A stretch of 64,000 nucleotides of DNA from Flaccisagitta enflata (Eukaryota; Chaetognatha; Sagittoidea; Aphragmophora). Positions within the stretch are counted from its first letter, which is position 1; every line of letters starts with the position of its first letter. The notes below the pieces were generated by a model that worked only from the letters and a program-made list of their open reading frames with translations, had not been told where the DNA came from and made no database searches. A program made the position numbers and the translations under genes. The stretch lies in the NCBI GenBank assembly GCA_965153355.1, contig OZ231126.1, positions 50,902,001 through 50,966,000 of the forward strand, given 5' to 3'. Below are positions 23,469-37,630 of the stretch, in pieces.

Positions 23469-24811
23469 GATTATTTTTTTGATATTACCACCTAGAACAA
23501 GAGAGATTTGGGATCTTTGATCCATTTTAGGGACCGCGAGTTCCATTTATTTATCACCACTCAAATGTGGTTGTGGTCAAAATGCCAGTTCTAATAGCTT
23601 CTGAAATTCAAAATCAGGGCCATTTGCTTCTTGAAATTAATTCGAAATCCATGAGATTATGAACTAGAGCTCAAGAGCTAACCAGTGGTGCAATCCACAT
23701 GTTGCTATCATTTTTTGTTAAGATTTGAGATCTTTTCAACTACGGAAGGGTATGAGTGTTTTTTTACCTGATGAAATTAGTGGTCAATTTTTACATTTTT
23801 TACAATTTTTTATATATCTCTGCTTTGTATGGACAAATTTAGATGAAATTGGTGACCAAATTGAAGAGTTTTTGATGCTCTAACTGAATCTGGTAAAATT
23901 TTTGATCGATATGACCCCCAAATTTTTTGGGAGACTCTAGAAGCAGGTGCTAAAGAGTTAATTTTTTCACCATTTTGGCTACTTTGGTGAAAAAAATTGG
24001 GCACTTCTGAGATAGAAAAAGACAAAAAATTCATGAGCAAATTTAACTACAGTTCAAGATCTAACCAGTGGTGCAATCGGCATGTCAATATGTTGAAGCA
24101 TATAGATTTGGCAGAGCTTTTAGGCTCATAATGACCAAAAAATGTCATATTATCATACCCACTGATGTTTGAAGCTGCCAAATCTATATGCTTCAACATA
24201 TTAACATGCCGATTGCACTACTGGTTAGATCTTGAACTGCAGTTTAATTTGCCCATGAATTTTTTGTCTTTTTCTGTCTCGGAAGTGTCCAAATTTTCTG
24301 ACCAAAGTAGCCAAAATGGTGAAAAAATTCACTTTTTAGCACCTGCTTCTAGAGTCTCCCAAAAATTTTGAGGGTCATATCGATCAAAAATTTTACCAGA
24401 TTCAGTTAGAGCATCAAAAACTCTTCAATTTGGTCACCAATTTCATCTAAATTTGTCAATTCAAAGCGGAGATATATCAAAAATTGTCAAAATTGACAAC
24501 CAAATTCATCTGGTAAAATAACCCACATAACCTTCCAGCTTTGAAAAACTCTCAAATCTTAACAAAAAATAATAGCAATATGCGGATTGCACCACTGGTT
24601 AGCTCATGAGCTCTAGTTTCATAATCTCATGGATTTTGGGTCAAATTTAAAAAGCGAAATGGCCGGATTTTGAGCCCAAAGTGAACAAATTTTAACATTT
24701 TCACCACAACCACCTTTGTGTGGTGATAAATAAATGGAACTCGCGGTCCCTAAAAACGGTCAAAGATCCCAAATCTCTCTTGTTCTAGCTAGTGATATCA
24801 TAAAAATAATC
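23469..24811. mobile_element. 1.34-kb foldback element (long inverted repeat)
   Basis: The two halves are inverted copies of each other. GATTATTTTTTTGATATTAC and CTAGAACAAGAGAGATTTGG at the left match GATATCATAAAAATAATC and CTCTCTTGTTCTAG at the right. GGGACCGCGAGTTCC (about 23532) matches GGAACTCGCGGTCCC (about 24737). Arms of about 650 bp meet near 24140, where GAAGCATATAGATTTGGCAG faces its complement. Arm divergence is modest and there is no open frame. It may be a large MITE or foldback transposon; no target duplication was identified. Confidence 0.8.
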
Positions 24812-24869
24812 AAAAACGATCGGGTACATAGGTTTTGGGCACATGAGGGGGAAAACATACCGTCAAGTG

Positions 24870-24990
<121 letters not shown>

Positions 24991-24994
24991 GTGT

Positions 24995-25075
24995 AGGTGG
25001 CGGGGATGTGGAGGGAGGTTTTGCGCCTCTGCCCAACCGTCCGCAATGTTACAACCCCGCGTTACTTGTTTTTCT
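24995..25075 (+). mobile_element. HH-family 3' end fragment, alternative terminus
   Basis: GGTGGCGGGGATGTGG and GCCTCTGCCCAACC precede the half-site-like GTCCGCAATG, then CCCCGCGTTACTTGTTTTT. The (GT)n array occupies the place where other copies have GT-rich sequence. Confidence 0.65.
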
Positions 25076-25419
25076 GCTCTCTTTTATTTGCGATAACAGC
25101 AGAGTTTGATATTGAAACTTTTTTGGAACTTCCACATCGCTGAATAAGCGATTTCTTCTGCCGCAAAAAAAAAAAAAAAAAAGTTCTAAATCAATATTTG
25201 ACACTAAAAAGAATGAAAAAAAAAAGAATTAACATTGAACTAGTTTTTTTGTCCGATGTGCACGAGTTGCGCCATGCTGTCAGTGTTTGCGCAATGTTAG
25301 ATCAACAACAACCGACACTCTCTGGGAAATTCATCATCGACCCGGCAAAGATGCAAATTCTATTCTTTTTCGCCCATGAATTCTTAACGTTTGACAGCGA
25401 GAACGAGCGAGAACATGAG

Positions 25420-26206
<787 letters not shown>

Positions 26207-26214
26207 GGGTGTCA

Positions 26215-26464
26215 TTGGGTTTGGTTGGGTTGGGTTGGGTTGGGTTGGGTTGGGTTGGGTTGGGTTGGGTTGGGTTGGGTTGGGGTTGGGTTGAGTTGTG
26301 ATTGGTTTGGTTTGGTTGGGTTGGGTTGGGTTGGGTTGGGTTGGGTTGGGTTGGGTTGGGGTTGGGTTGAGTTGTGATTGGTTTGGTTTGGTTGGGTTGG
26401 GTTGGGTTGAGTTGAGATTGGTTTGATTTGGTTGGGTTTGGTTTGGTTGGGTTGGGTTTGGTTC
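26215..26464. repeat. (GGTTG)n pentamer array with internal higher order
   Basis: About 250 bp of TTGGG/GGTTG pentamers. A longer block containing GGTTGAGTTGTGATTGG and TTTGGTTTGG is repeated, so the array has a higher-order unit. Minus-strand translation gives Thr/Asn/Pro repeats, not a gene. Confidence 0.9.
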
Positions 26465-26723
26465 GTCGCATTCTGAGCATCTCGTCCGATGCTCCACCCA
26501 GATTTTTATGCCCAGACCAATCAGCATCATTTTGCTCCTGTACAAAGCATCAGGAAGCACGGCCACTCTATCTCTGCTACATTGTTTTCCGAGGATTTCA
26601 TCTCTTTTCTCGTAAATGACAAGAATTTTCCATCTGCAGTCTCTCAGTTTGGTATAGCTCCGTCTCCGACTATGTCTTTCCTTCTGTTAGATGATTTACC
26701 ATAACATTACCATCCTCTTTTGT
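26465..26723. other. No gene recognised
   Basis: The short open frame here has no domain or start signal that supports it. Confidence 0.3.
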
Positions 26724-26904
26724 TTTTAGTCGCGCACGCGACTCTACACCCCGCTTTGTGGGTCGGTCTGTCTGTCTGTCGGTCGGTCACATTTTATTTT
26801 TTATTTTTGACTTTACTGTTCCTGCCTTAAATGGTCTAGTGACCTCAAATATGGCCCCTGCCCATCCGCACGCGACTTAGGTAGCCGTGTATCCGGCCTT
26901 GTTT
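26724..26904 (+). mobile_element. HH-family element, short-loop GTCGCG subtype
   Basis: The hairpin AGTCGCGCACGCGACT is at 26728-26743 and has lost the TGCTA loop. The half-site GCACGCGACT is at 26868-26877. A GGTCTGTC core, CTAGTGACCTCAAATATGGC and the terminus GTGTATCCGGCCTTGTTTA complete the copy. Confidence 0.9.
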
Positions 26905-27009
26905 ATGTAAGCGTCTCTTATAATCAGATTATGACGCTTTGCTCTCAATAGAGTAAGTATTCCATGTCTGTCTGTCTCTCTGTTTGTCTGTCTGACTGTC
27001 TGTCTGTCT

Positions 27010-27011
<2 letters not shown>

Positions 27012-27096
<85 letters not shown>
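27012..27096. repeat. (TC)n array, preceded by TGTC repeats
   Basis: About 85 bp of TC after a GTCTGTCTG tract. Confidence 0.95.
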
Positions 27097-27101
<5 letters not shown>

Positions 27102-27590
27102 GATTAAACACATTTCCAAGGGGCTTTTTTATAGAATCTGCCCTTGTAGTGAAAAAATCGGGCAACCGGGTTAATGAATGTTTTACGACGTTAAAGTAAT
27201 GTTTTGATATCGTCTTTTAAGAGTTTTCTTTCCTGTTGGGACGAAGACTGACATTATCCTCTTTATGAGGGGGGCTAAACCGTCATCGTAGGAAAGTCAT
27301 TGCCACTATCTTAGTCGTCATCTTCGTCGTCGTAATTGTCACCAACATCGCCAGAGAAAAGTCGTTATGACACGGTCACCGGAAATTCGCGATTTTCACT
27401 GCCGCAGCCAGTTTTTCACTCGAAAGAAAAATCGATCTAACACCTTGTCGGTGCTGCACAATACACGTGGAAGTGCACACTTGCTAAGAATTTGCATGGA
27501 AATATCATAGGGATGACTTAAACGTTATGAAATGTATCAATATGCAACGAAAAATGAGACATTTTCTGAAGAAAATTCTCTTTTATCACT
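27097..27590. other. No gene seen
   Basis: Non-coding. It includes a few TCGTCGTCA-type triplets near 27310. Confidence 0.4.
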
Positions 27591-27759
27591 AGATAAGGCC
27601 CCACGGAAAACTCTTAATTTGCATAGAAAATGACAAGTTAAAGAAACTAAAAACATGGCCCTCTTCCAAAGACACGTAGGAAGGAAGCCATGTTCTTGGA
27701 AATGCAAAAAAGTTCGTTTGGAAGCAGATTAAGAGTTTTCCGTGGGACCTTCTTAAGAA
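27591..27759. mobile_element. 169-bp MITE with a 10-bp direct flanking repeat
   Basis: The inverted ends AAGGCCCCACGGAAAACTCT and AGAGTTTTCCGTGGGACCTT lie just inside two copies of TTTTATCACT (27581-27590 and 27760-27769). A target duplication of 9-10 bp is characteristic of Mutator-like elements. A central ACATGGC...GCCATGT palindrome is present. There is no coding capacity. Confidence 0.7.
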
Positions 27760-27769
27760 TTTTATCACT

Positions 27770-28667
27770 CAGTTTTCAGTAAAACGATTTCCTAATCCAT
27801 TTCTTTTCTCCACATACATTGTTGATCAAAGATATTTTTCCCGTGCATGACAGTTGAAAAAGCGTATTGATGTAGCTGTTGTACCAAATCAGTACTAGGA
27901 AGGAATATTTTAAATAAAAACTTATTATATAGTAAGTTGACTAAACTGGCAAGAAAATCGCGCGCTCAAAAGAAGCGTGTCTTATGCGTTTTCATCCTTA
28001 ACAAAGCGAAGATTTTTCTTTTCTTTTTTTGTCTCCGCCGGTTCAGACAGAGGTCACATGCGATTGAAAAAATCTTGCGTAATCTTAATCTGTTTGTACT
28101 TCAAACCATGATCACCTTAAATCCAAAAGTACTAAAAAGATCAATGCATTAATGAGGTATCGTCCTCTCCCTATTCATGTAGCCAACACGCACCCGCGCG
28201 CTAATCTAATTATTAATTGCACCACCTGGCCTGATCAAGCTCGTTTAAAAACTACCATGCAAGCAGTTTTGTTTTGGGTTAGATTCAGAATGTCTTATTT
28301 CAAGTTTAATGTTTCCGTTTGAGTGTAAATAAGTTCATTGCTCTTATGACCAGTCAAATTGACCGTCAGGAGGACATGGAAAAGTGGTTCATAAGCGAAC
28401 CTGAGAGTTGGGGACTCTTGTTTATAACGACCTTTTTCCGCATCTGCACCTGCAAATGTTTTTCTTGACCGCAAAACTGCAATTAAAGCTGCCAAGTCAA
28501 ATAAAAAGGACACGCTAATTGGCAAAAGTCAGAACGTGTGCCGTTGCAACCACGAGACAGTAAATAAAGACTCTTTTATGCTTTCTCCATAATCTTTCGA
28601 AGGGACTCGAGCCAACGCCGCCACGTGCCCAATGTTTTTCCAGTTCTTTCTCTTCTTCTCTTTCTCT

Positions 28668-28670
<3 letters not shown>
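27770..28670. other. No gene seen
   Basis: Apparently single-copy non-coding DNA. Confidence 0.4.
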
Positions 28671-28740
<70 letters not shown>

Positions 28741-28750
28741 TCTCTCTCTC
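28671..28750. repeat. (TC)n array
   Basis: About 80 bp of TC, bounded by TTCTTCTC on both sides. Confidence 0.95.
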
Positions 28751-28903
28751 TCACTCAGAACACATAACTCTCTCTGTCATCTGGTAATGGGTGACGGTGC
28801 CTGTATTGACTCAAGGCCAGCAGTTTCCTGTCTCATTCTGTTCAGCGTTTCTGCTTCCTACTTTTTACTCACAATGTACATAAATTTTGTTTTTCTCCTT
28901 TTT

Positions 28904-29443
28904 GGGCAGCGGCCCCAAAGGGCCGATGTCCTGTAGGACACAGGGGGGAATTTTGAGACGTCTGTCCTTCCATCCGTCCATCCGACCGTCCGTCTCTCTA
29001 TCCCCCCCCCTTTGGCCATCGGAGCCTCAAGTCTGCAGTCTTAGGCCTGATTTTGGTCCTCTGAGCCCTCAAATTAGCCCTTTCAGACCTGAATTTAGCC
29101 CTTGAGAGCTCAAATCAGGTCTCCAGACCTCATATCCACCCTCAAGACCTCAAATCAGCCCTCCAGATCTCAAATCCGCCCTCCAGGCCTCAAATCAACT
29201 CTTCAGGCCTCAAATTTGCCCTCTAGGCTTCAACCCTGCCCCTAAAACCTCAAATCTGTTCCTTTGGACTAAATATTGCCATCCCGACTTCAAATCCGCC
29301 TCGGGATGTCTCGAAATTCACCCCTGTGTCCTACAGGACATCAGCCCTTTGAGGCCGCTGCCCTGCTTTCACTCCACTACTTTACTTGATCACTCCAAGC
29401 AGGACATCGGGACCGCTGACCGTGTGCGATCCTTGGATGACTA
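28904..29443 (-). mobile_element. GC-family element, inverted relative to the 6566 copy
   Basis: The left TIR GGGCAGCGGCCCCAAAGGGC at 28904 and the right TIR (ending GAGGCCGCTGCCC at 29363) both contain the GTCCTGTAGGAC palindrome. Next come GGGATGTCTCGAAATTC and its counterpart GAATTTTGAGACGTC. The core has about 12 units of the type CTCAAATCAGCCCTCCAGAC. The flank 29364-29443 is the complement of 6566-6640, which fixes the orientation. Confidence 0.85.
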
Positions 29444-29559
29444 GTTTCTTTTTACACCTTTCCACACTTATTAAAGTTGGTATGGTCTTGTCCTTATAAT
29501 CCCGTCTTTTTTGTTGCCGCGCCGTCAGACTTTTTTCTTCTTTTTTTCCCCCTGTCTGT

Positions 29560-29657
29560 CTTTCTTTCTTTCTTTCTTTTCTTTCTTTCTTTTTCTTTTC
29601 TTTCTTCTTTCTTTCTTTCATTCAAACCTTCTTCTCTCTGCTCATCTCCTCTCTCTT

Positions 29658-29702
<45 letters not shown>
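29560..29702. repeat. (TTTC)n-like tract and (TC)n
   Basis: An imperfect TTTC tetranucleotide tract (29560-29620) is followed by about 40 bp of TC (29664-29702). Confidence 0.85.
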
Positions 29703-30217
<515 letters not shown>

Positions 30218-30650
30218 GTTGACGTCTGTTTCCCGCCATCTGTAATTGGATGTGGAACGATTTTTGGCGCATCAGGTTTCTGGACAGCTGAGGCAGAAAG
30301 CAGGAATATCGTCCAAGATACCTGAGTACTGAAAGAAGAGAATGAAAGGTGAATGCAACTGAATTCGGTAGAAATGAATGAGGCGAGATTGTCCGTACTT
30401 GTCCGTACTTGAACTGACGGACTGGAAAATATTAGTGAAATGGACAACTGCTATGGCCTCTTCTTGGTTATCGCATGTAAAAAGACATCAAAAGACAAAA
30501 CAGTTTGTTCGCGTATTTTTAGTCGTACTTTGCAGTTTGCAACTGCGAATCATTTTTAACTCGGCTAAACGCAAAAGTGTTACCAAATTATCATTGCTAT
30601 GCGTGACGGATAATTGACTGGGAAATTTCAACACGTCTGTGATTTTAGGA

Positions 30651-30651
30651 C

Positions 30652-30745
<94 letters not shown>
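30651..30745. repeat. (GA)n array
   Basis: About 95 bp of GA with one GAAA interruption near the start. Confidence 0.95.
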
Positions 30746-31455
<710 letters not shown>

Positions 31456-32825
31456 GAGAAGCAGACAGATTAATGAGTATATGAGTATTCACACACATAA
31501 TCACTGACATGCAAAAACGCTTACGCATATAAGGTGGGGCTTGAAATAATATCGCTTGTCGCGTGAAACACTTCTGATTTTGCTCTGAATTCGAATTCAA
31601 CTGCGTGTAAGATAGCGCCACGACGGCCAAACGCCAGCTTCTGTAATCGCGCGAGTGGCACCCATGGATAGAGCGCATTGATTAGCTTTGGATTTCGTCC
31701 AAAAAACAACAGATCAAAGCGACACTGATTTTTAATATCAAATTTACTAACATGACATTGGACACAATTTCTTGTTCATGCGTTCAGAGTTAAAGTCCAA
31801 GGACTTAAAGGTCAACTTTAGAGTAGGATTTCAATTTCTTTTTTAAGGGGTGACTTCCTTTATATATGATTTAGGAAACAAATAGTCTGACCCTCTTTAA
31901 ATGTATCCAGACGTACTACACTAACCAATCAATAAGGGACCTGCTCTCTAACATGAATAGTTTGGACACAAGCGAACAACAAAAAGTTCATGTTAGCCAA
32001 GACCATTCGGTTTAGCCTATAGGGTACTATCTACCCTATGGTCATTTTTTATTGTCTCTTTCTATACCAAGAAAAGGACGCAAATGGTGACAAATATTGG
32101 AATTACACAGACATGAACTGCAGATAAGAGCTTGTATATGTGATCACATGATCCGAATCAGCCAGTGCCGACAGACCTCAGCTATGTGCCCCAAAGGTAT
32201 CTATTCATAGCTCAAGTCACTTTAAATCTGCATTTTGATGCAGCTAAAATCTTGTATATCCAGCCTGCCTGGCTAACCAAACCGGAAGTAAACAGAGCAA
32301 ACTTACTCATAGAGCAACAAGCCCATCCGGGCAACTCTATGCGTCATCTACATGATTTGAGCACAGGCGTAACAGACACAGAGACACAGATAGATTGACG
32401 GATGTACAGACCCTCTGATAGAAATACAATAACACATCCAAAATCACTCCTACGAACTGACTTACACATATCAAAATTTGTCCTCCTTAAAAAGAGAGTC
32501 CTCTGTCGTTCCTGCTGTTTATGACTGCAAACTACCTTTTAAGACTTTCGTTCAAACAAGACACTGATATGCATAACTGTGCTTTTACAGACACTCATTA
32601 AGAACACTTGAATGATAGGTTTTTATTTGTCAAACTTGGGGCAAAACTATCAGTGAGTATTTATTATTGAATTTTTCATGAGATAAGAAAATGGTGATAA
32701 TGATTCATTTGAAATCAAGGCCAGATATGCACAGTAGATTTCGTCTACACTTAGTAACAAAATAGGAAGACAAGTGAATTGAAGAGACTGATATTCAAAA
32801 GATCAACTAATAAAAAGACGCTCTA
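31456..32825. other. No gene seen over about 1.4 kb
   Basis: Apparently single-copy DNA with scattered stops. It has no long frame and no recognised repeat. Confidence 0.4.
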
Positions 32826-33814
32826 CAGGGTGTTTCACGCGTATTGACCGATTAAGAATCGACATAACTTTTCTTCTAAAAACGCTAATCCAATTCTGAA
32901 AAAAGGTCTAAATAGATAGATGCAGTTTTTTTTATGTCACTAATTTTTTGTATTTGCATTTTTTTGTTTGGGAGCTACGGGAGTTTAAAGAAAACAACTT
33001 TATCAAGTCAACTAACCTTGGCAGAAAAAAAATGGACAACTTCTTTTACTAGTTTCTGTTTAACTATAGGTCTGGACCACAGAAAATCTATGACCGTTTG
33101 AAAGCTTTGCAAAAAATCTTCAAAATGTGACATTGTTGGACGTTGTAGCTTCATTCATTTAGAAATGGCATAGGATTAAAGAAAAAAATCCCTAACAAAA
33201 AAAAATGCTCATTTCAATTTTTTTTCAATGAGATTTTACTCTTTCTGTTTTTGTTAATTATGTAACTTAGGATTGTCTTTGCTACTCGATATCTATGAGC
33301 AAATTAAAGAGCTTTGAATTTTCTTTATAATGGCACCAAGAACAAATTTCTAACTCAATTCGTTTAATTTCTATGTTACAACAAAGATAACCCATGAAAA
33401 TCGGGTAATGCTGAATTTCCAAGTTCTTGACCACCGGTCTTCATTCTAATGCCATTTCTAAACGGATAGAGATAGGACAACGAGCAAGGTCTCATATGAA
33501 AGATATTTTGCAGAGCTTCAAAATGGTCATGGATTTTGCTATGTTTTTCTCATTGCTTGTATGTGATACACTAACAAAGAGGTAGTTCGCTTTTTTTCTT
33601 TCTATAATTATCCTGATTAAAGATTCAGGCTGGATATGGTTGTTTTCTTCAAACTTACATAGCGGGCATATTTAAAAGAGTGGATATAAAAAATTGGTGA
33701 CATAAAAAAACTGCACTTCAAGATCTATTCAGACCTTTTTTCAGAACTTGATTAACTTTTATAGCAGAAAAGTTATGTCAATTCTTAATCGGTCAATACG
33801 CGTGAAACACCCTG
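32826..33814. mobile_element. Non-autonomous mariner-like element with very long TIRs
   Basis: The ends CAGGGTGTTTCACGCGTATT and AATACGCGTGAAACACCCTG are perfect inverted repeats flanked by TA (32824-32825 and 33815-33816). The inverted similarity continues inward for more than 120 bp, with ATTAAGAATCGACATAACTT, AAAAAAGGTCTAAATAGAT and GCAGTTTTTTTTATGTCAC each having a counterpart. TA target sites and CAGGGTGT ends are typical of the mariner group. The 989-bp interior has no transposase frame. Confidence 0.85.
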
Positions 33815-34095
33815 TATTGATGATGGGTGTCGGTTGCCATAGAAATACATTTCTATGTTTTTCTACTTTACCATTTTATGAGGGAACATTGTTCAAATTA
33901 AATTTGCTAAAACTTTCCCACAACATGTTGTGTAAGAATGTTGCTAGTTTAGCAGTGGAAAATCATATAACTGTGGGTTTTTCTACAGTTTTGAGTAGAA
34001 TTGGGGTGAAATAACAAATAACTAGCAAAAATAAAATCATTCACCGAGCGGCTTTTGAGAACAGATTCTAGGGATTTGTACTGACTCATTATTTT

Positions 34096-34309
34096 ATAAG
34101 ATATTGTTAATCCTTGCAAAATTTCCTTTCATTTGATAGGTCGCAATATGTGGTTTCATAAAGAAATAAAATTTTCATTTTCTGACCTACCGTTACAAAA
34201 CTACTTTTTGTAACGCTAACTCAAAAAATGAAAATTCTAAATCTTTATAGTAATATACAGTGCGACCTATCAAATAAAAGAGAATTTTTCAAGGATTAAG
34301 AATATATTA
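34096..34309. repeat. Inner foldback
   Basis: TTAATCCTTGCAAAATTTCC and GATAGGTCGCA at the left face GCGACCTATC and TTTTTCAAGGATTAAG at the right. The centre is the perfect palindromic pair CGTTACAAAA...TTTTGTAACG. It may be a separate small foldback element or part of the host element's inner TIR. Confidence 0.65.
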
Positions 34310-34311
34310 AC

Positions 34312-35481
34312 AACAAGGCCGGATACACGGCTACCTAAGTCGCGTGCGGGTGGGCAGGGGCAATATTTGAGGTCGCTTCATCATTTGGGCAGGAGCAGCG
34401 AGGCTAAAGACCGCAAAAACCCCAAAGAAGTAAAGTGTGACGGACAGACGGACGCACTGTGGGCTGAATTGTGCGCTAGGTGGCTCATTGGGGATTAACA
34501 TTACATCTTTTTCTCTACATTGTTCCTTATGAAATATATAAAGTGAAAAACATTTTTTTGCATATTTTCAGATGTTATGAAAATATTTTAACCCAGTATT
34601 GACTCATTTCTATTGGATTAAAGGCTTTATGAGCTTAGAGTATATAAGAAGAGAAATTTGAGAAAATCAAGGGAAAAATACTGCTAAAGTCTCTTATATT
34701 TGATATTTAAATTGTCTAATGTTTTGACCAAATCAATCAAATCTTTTTCTTTGTTCAATAAGATTCCTTAATAAGGTGCTCAGAAAGAATCGTTTTTTAG
34801 CTCATTTAGCTCATTTTGCTCATTTTTCCTCCAAACAAATATAGATTTTTACTTTCATCCACATCATTACTTGTCCATTTTAGGCCAAAAAAATCGCAAT
34901 TAGTACGGAACTGTACGTCCTGAGCCATAGCATTCTCAAAACAGGACACCTTAAGCTACATTTTGGCATAGGTTTCATGTTGTGCGTCCTTGTGCGATTT
35001 TTTGGGTCATAGGGTAAAAAAATTATGAAAATAAGCTCAAATATTTGAAAATAATAAGGTAATTTATCTGTCCCAGATATGTGAAAAATAAGGTTTTTTT
35101 AAACTTTTCTAGCCATTGGGACATCAATGAAGGAATCTAATCCAATAATGGATATTTCATGAGGTTTTTTTCATTCTCAACAGATAATCTAAAAATTTAT
35201 TGATTTTTGTTGAAATTTTGCGATTTTCATGAAAGAGTCCACTTTGGGTGCTTTTTTTCACTCAAAAATGCCATAAAAGCTGCCATATGGACTGGTAATG
35301 TATGTTCATATATTACTTAAACTATTCTACATAATTTCAGCCGTATAACAGAGATAGAATTTTTCACCCAAATACCGAAGGAGCCATCTAGCCCAATCCA
35401 TAGCCTAAAGTGGGACGGACTGACGGACGGACGGACGGACCGACAAAGCGGGGTGTAGAGTCGCGTAGCACGCGACTAAAA
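34312..35481 (-). mobile_element. HH-family element, GTCGCGTGC subtype, split by a TIR element
   Basis: AACAAGGCCGGATACACGGC and the half-site AGTCGCGTGC (34338-34347) lie at the left. The GGAC core is interrupted at 34455 and resumes at about 35413. The hairpin AGTCGCGTAGCACGCGACT is at 35459-35477. Half-site and hairpin match exactly across the 958-bp insertion. Confidence 0.85.
34455..35412. mobile_element. Non-autonomous TIR element inside the HH core
   Basis: CACTGTGGGCTGAATTGTGC and CGCTAGGTGGCTC at the left match the complement of GAGCCATCTAGCCCAATCC and GCCTAAAGTG at the right, with small differences. The GGAC-repeat target hides the duplication length. CA...TG ends with CACTGTGGGC fit an hAT-like class, which is an inference. 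No transposase is present. Confidence 0.65.
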
Positions 35482-35655
35482 AATAAATCAATACAACTCC
35501 AAAGAACCTGCATTGAAAAGGGATTTAATTTTTCTCTTTTTTGAAGATTTCTGAAAAAGCGCTTGGTGAATGATTTAATTTTTGCTAGTTATTTGTTATT
35601 ACACCCCGATACTACTCAAAACTGCAGAAAAACCCGCTGTTATATGATTTTCCAC

Positions 35656-36059
35656 ACAGAATTATTTTAAATGCACAGTGCCCTTTGTGCTGCTGCCCAA
35701 AAAGGGGTTGGATGAACAGACAAAGCCGGGTGTGAAGTAGCGTAAAACAGAACATTTTTAAAAAAAAGTGAAAGATAATTGCATCACAAGCGATCGAAAT
35801 ATCGGCGGATGCCAGCCCCAATTCATCAAAGCCGGCGCCGCGATAAACGCTGCCAAGACAGCTACCGAAAGTCCTTCAATATAAACGTTTTCCAGTTTTT
35901 GTCCATCTAATCTTGCTCTAAAGCTGATTCATTCCTCCAATTTTCTTTCTCCATCTGATAGATAAAACCGTCGAATAAAAAGAAGTGTTGTTCAGAAGCA
36001 CAAATATGATAACTTTCATTAAGCATTAAAATTTCTAATATGCAATTTACTAGAGATGA
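35656..36059. other. No gene seen; small GC-family remnant
   Basis: CAGTGCCCTTTGTGCTGCTG at about 35679 resembles a decayed GC-family right end. The rest is non-coding. Confidence 0.4.
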
Positions 36060-37293
<1,234 letters not shown>

Positions 37294-37555
37294 TAAACAG
37301 GTCTTTACCATTGTGTACATTGCTGCAGTGCGTGTTTAATCCCGCTACCATATCAAAAAGAGTAGATCTTTACTTCGTCTTTCGTCAACGTAAGATACGC
37401 GCTGCCTGCATAGAATGAAACATATTTTGTCAGTGTTTCTCCGTTTGTCAATTTGCATGCCTGGTACTTTCATCTGTGTCTGTCTGTCCGTCCCTGTGTG
37501 TCTCTCTCAAAGGGGGTCATTTTACATCTATCTCTGAGTCTGCATTTTTCATTCT

Positions 37556-37630
37556 AATAGTCCCGCAACTCTATAACAGGCTTTGACCATCGGTCTGTCG
37601 ATCCATTGGTCCATTGGTCCTTTCATGAGC
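37556..37630 (+). mobile_element. HH-family 5' fragment
   Basis: TAGTCCCGCAACTCTATAAC and AGGCTTTGACCATCGGTCTG are followed by a CCATTGGT core. The other end was not found. Confidence 0.45.

Larger units (their letters stand above)
33955..35655. mobile_element. TIR element of about 1.7 kb hosting three further insertions or foldbacks
   Basis: TIRs of about 105 bp start GTGGAAAATCATATAAC (33955) and end GTTATATGATTTTCCAC (35655). They share GGGTTTTTCT, CAGTTTTGAGTAG, AATAACAAATAACTAGCAAA and AATCATTCACC. The interior holds a 0.2-kb foldback, an HH element and, within that, another TIR element. It lies only 138 bp from the mariner-like element to its left. No protein is encoded. Confidence 0.7.

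Noticed and set aside
26215-26464. Telomeric or subtelomeric repeat
   Set aside because: The unit is GGTTG/TTGGG with higher-order interruptions, not TTAGG or TTAGGG, and it lies between ordinary repeats.
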